DNA of 5,438 nucleotides from Paracoccaceae bacterium (GTDB taxonomy: Bacteria > Pseudomonadota > Alphaproteobacteria > Rhodobacterales > Rhodobacteraceae), in assembly GCA_023263735.1 (NCBI GenBank), contig JALQUQ010000191.1, positions 1 through 5,438 of the forward strand, given 5' to 3'. Shown piece by piece: positions 4,824 to 5,438 of this stretch. The notes under the pieces were generated by a model, which was given only the letters and a program-made list of their open reading frames with translations, ran no database searches and was not told the DNA's origin. Position numbers and translations under genes: made by a program. Within the stretch, counting starts at the first letter, position 1; every line of letters begins with the position of its first letter.

Positions 4824-5438
4824 ATGAACCTCTTCGCCGATATTCGTGCGCTCGTCATCGATGCGCTGACCGCTCTTCAAGCCGAAGGCGTGCTGCCATC
4901 CCCTCTGGATTTCGCCAATGTGACCGTTGAACCGCCGCGGGATGCGGCGCATGGGGACATGGCCACCAATGCCGCGATGGTGCTTGCCAAGGCGGCCGGT
5001 TCCGCGCCGCGCGTGATTGCCGAGGCTTTGGCCGCCAAACTGGCGCAGGATGCGCGGATCGCCGCTGCCGAAGTGGCTGGGCCGGGCTTTTTGAACCTTC
5101 GTCTGGCGGCACAGGTCTGGCAGGGCGTCGTGAAATCGGCACTGGTGGACGGCGCGAATTTTGGCCGCTCGGATCTGGGGGCCGGACAAAAGGTCAACGT
5201 CGAATTCGTTTCGGCCAACCCGACCGGACCAATGCATGTGGGCCATGTGCGCGGGGCCGTCGTGGGCGATGCTTTGGCCAACCTCTTGGCCTTTTCGGGC
5301 TATGACGTGACGCGCGAATATTACATCAACGACGGCGGCGCACAGGTTGACGTGCTGGCCCGGTCGGCCTTTGAACGCTATCGCGAGGCCCATGGGTTGG
5401 AGCCGGAAATTCGCGAAGGCCTGTATCCCGGGGATTAC
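4824..5438 (+). CDS. argS: Arginyl-tRNA synthetase, 5' part (runs off the window)
   Basis: Class I aminoacyl-tRNA synthetase that charges tRNA-Arg with arginine in the cytoplasm. Only the first 205 codons are present and the frame stays open to the last base; full-length ArgS is usually about 550-590 residues. The N-terminal additional domain is visible ([15 protein letters not shown], then [18 protein letters not shown] at about 39-56 and GPGFLNLRL at about 86-94). It is followed by the nucleotide-binding entry [24 protein letters not shown] at about 128-151, where HVGH (138-141) is the HIGH signature. The next stretch, [22 protein letters not shown], is also characteristic of ArgS. The KMSKS loop and the anticodon-binding domain lie beyond the window. 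The ATG at 4824 is supported by AGGA at 4811-4814, nine bases upstream. The gene is separated from the holin by a hairpin-rich gap and is probably transcribed on its own. Confidence 0.96.
   Translation, partial: MNLFADIRALVIDALTALQAEGVLPSPLDFANVTVEPPRDAAHGDMATNAAMVLAKAAGSAPRVIAEALAAKLAQDARIAAAEVAGPGFLNLRLAAQVWQGVVKSALVDGANFGRSDLGAGQKVNVEFVSANPTGPMHVGHVRGAVVGDALANLLAFSGYDVTREYYINDGGAQVDVLARSAFERYREAHGLEPEIREGLYPGDY

Noticed and set aside
4716..5393. A 225-codon minus-strand open frame over the argS start
   Set aside because: The plus strand encodes an unmistakable ArgS N-terminus with HVGH; the antisense frame also crosses the hairpin-rich leader and has no domain signature.
1..5438. tRNA, rRNA, CRISPR array
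   Set aside because: No cloverleaf, ribosomal sequence or regularly spaced repeats were seen on either strand.

Overview
The window looks like chromosomal DNA from a Rhodobacterales (Rhodobacteraceae-type) alphaproteobacterium. The evidence is GC-rich codon use, tightly packed genes, the protein sequences themselves (LysR, NHPFG-type acyltransferase, CcmE, ArgS), and above all a holin of the gene-transfer-agent (GTA) release type. I recognised families from remembered motifs and ran no database search.

Layout. Positions 1-115 are a flank with small dyads and no gene. A LysR-type regulator (116-1024) is on the minus strand. A 230-base divergent intergenic region with a perfect 9-bp dyad (1066-1086) separates it from a run of plus-strand genes. 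These are a lysophospholipid-type acyltransferase (1255-2139), glutamate racemase murI (2175-2987), the haem chaperone ccmE (3072-3530), a GH108-type endolysin (3614-4225) overlapping a GTA-type holin (4216-4701), and the 5' third of argS (4824 to the window end).

Most genes are housekeeping: envelope lipid synthesis, D-glutamate for peptidoglycan, cytochrome c maturation and arginyl-tRNA synthesis. The endolysin/holin pair stands out. The endolysin has no signal peptide, the holin supplies membrane segments, and the two overlap, so they form a compact two-gene lysis cassette. No phage head, tail or integrase genes are visible nearby. In Rhodobacter capsulatus the GTA lysis genes are known to lie away from the main GTA structural cluster, and this cassette fits that arrangement. 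I infer that it is the lysis module used to release gene transfer agents, fixed between ccmE and argS.

The most interesting details are: an EF-hand-like calcium loop (DLNNDTRIDVAD) in the endolysin; closely spaced alternative starts on the holin; a near-identical 13-base element (TTGACYTGACTTG) at matching distances upstream of ccmE and argS, each time running into a dyad; and three successive hairpins in the 122-base holin-argS gap.
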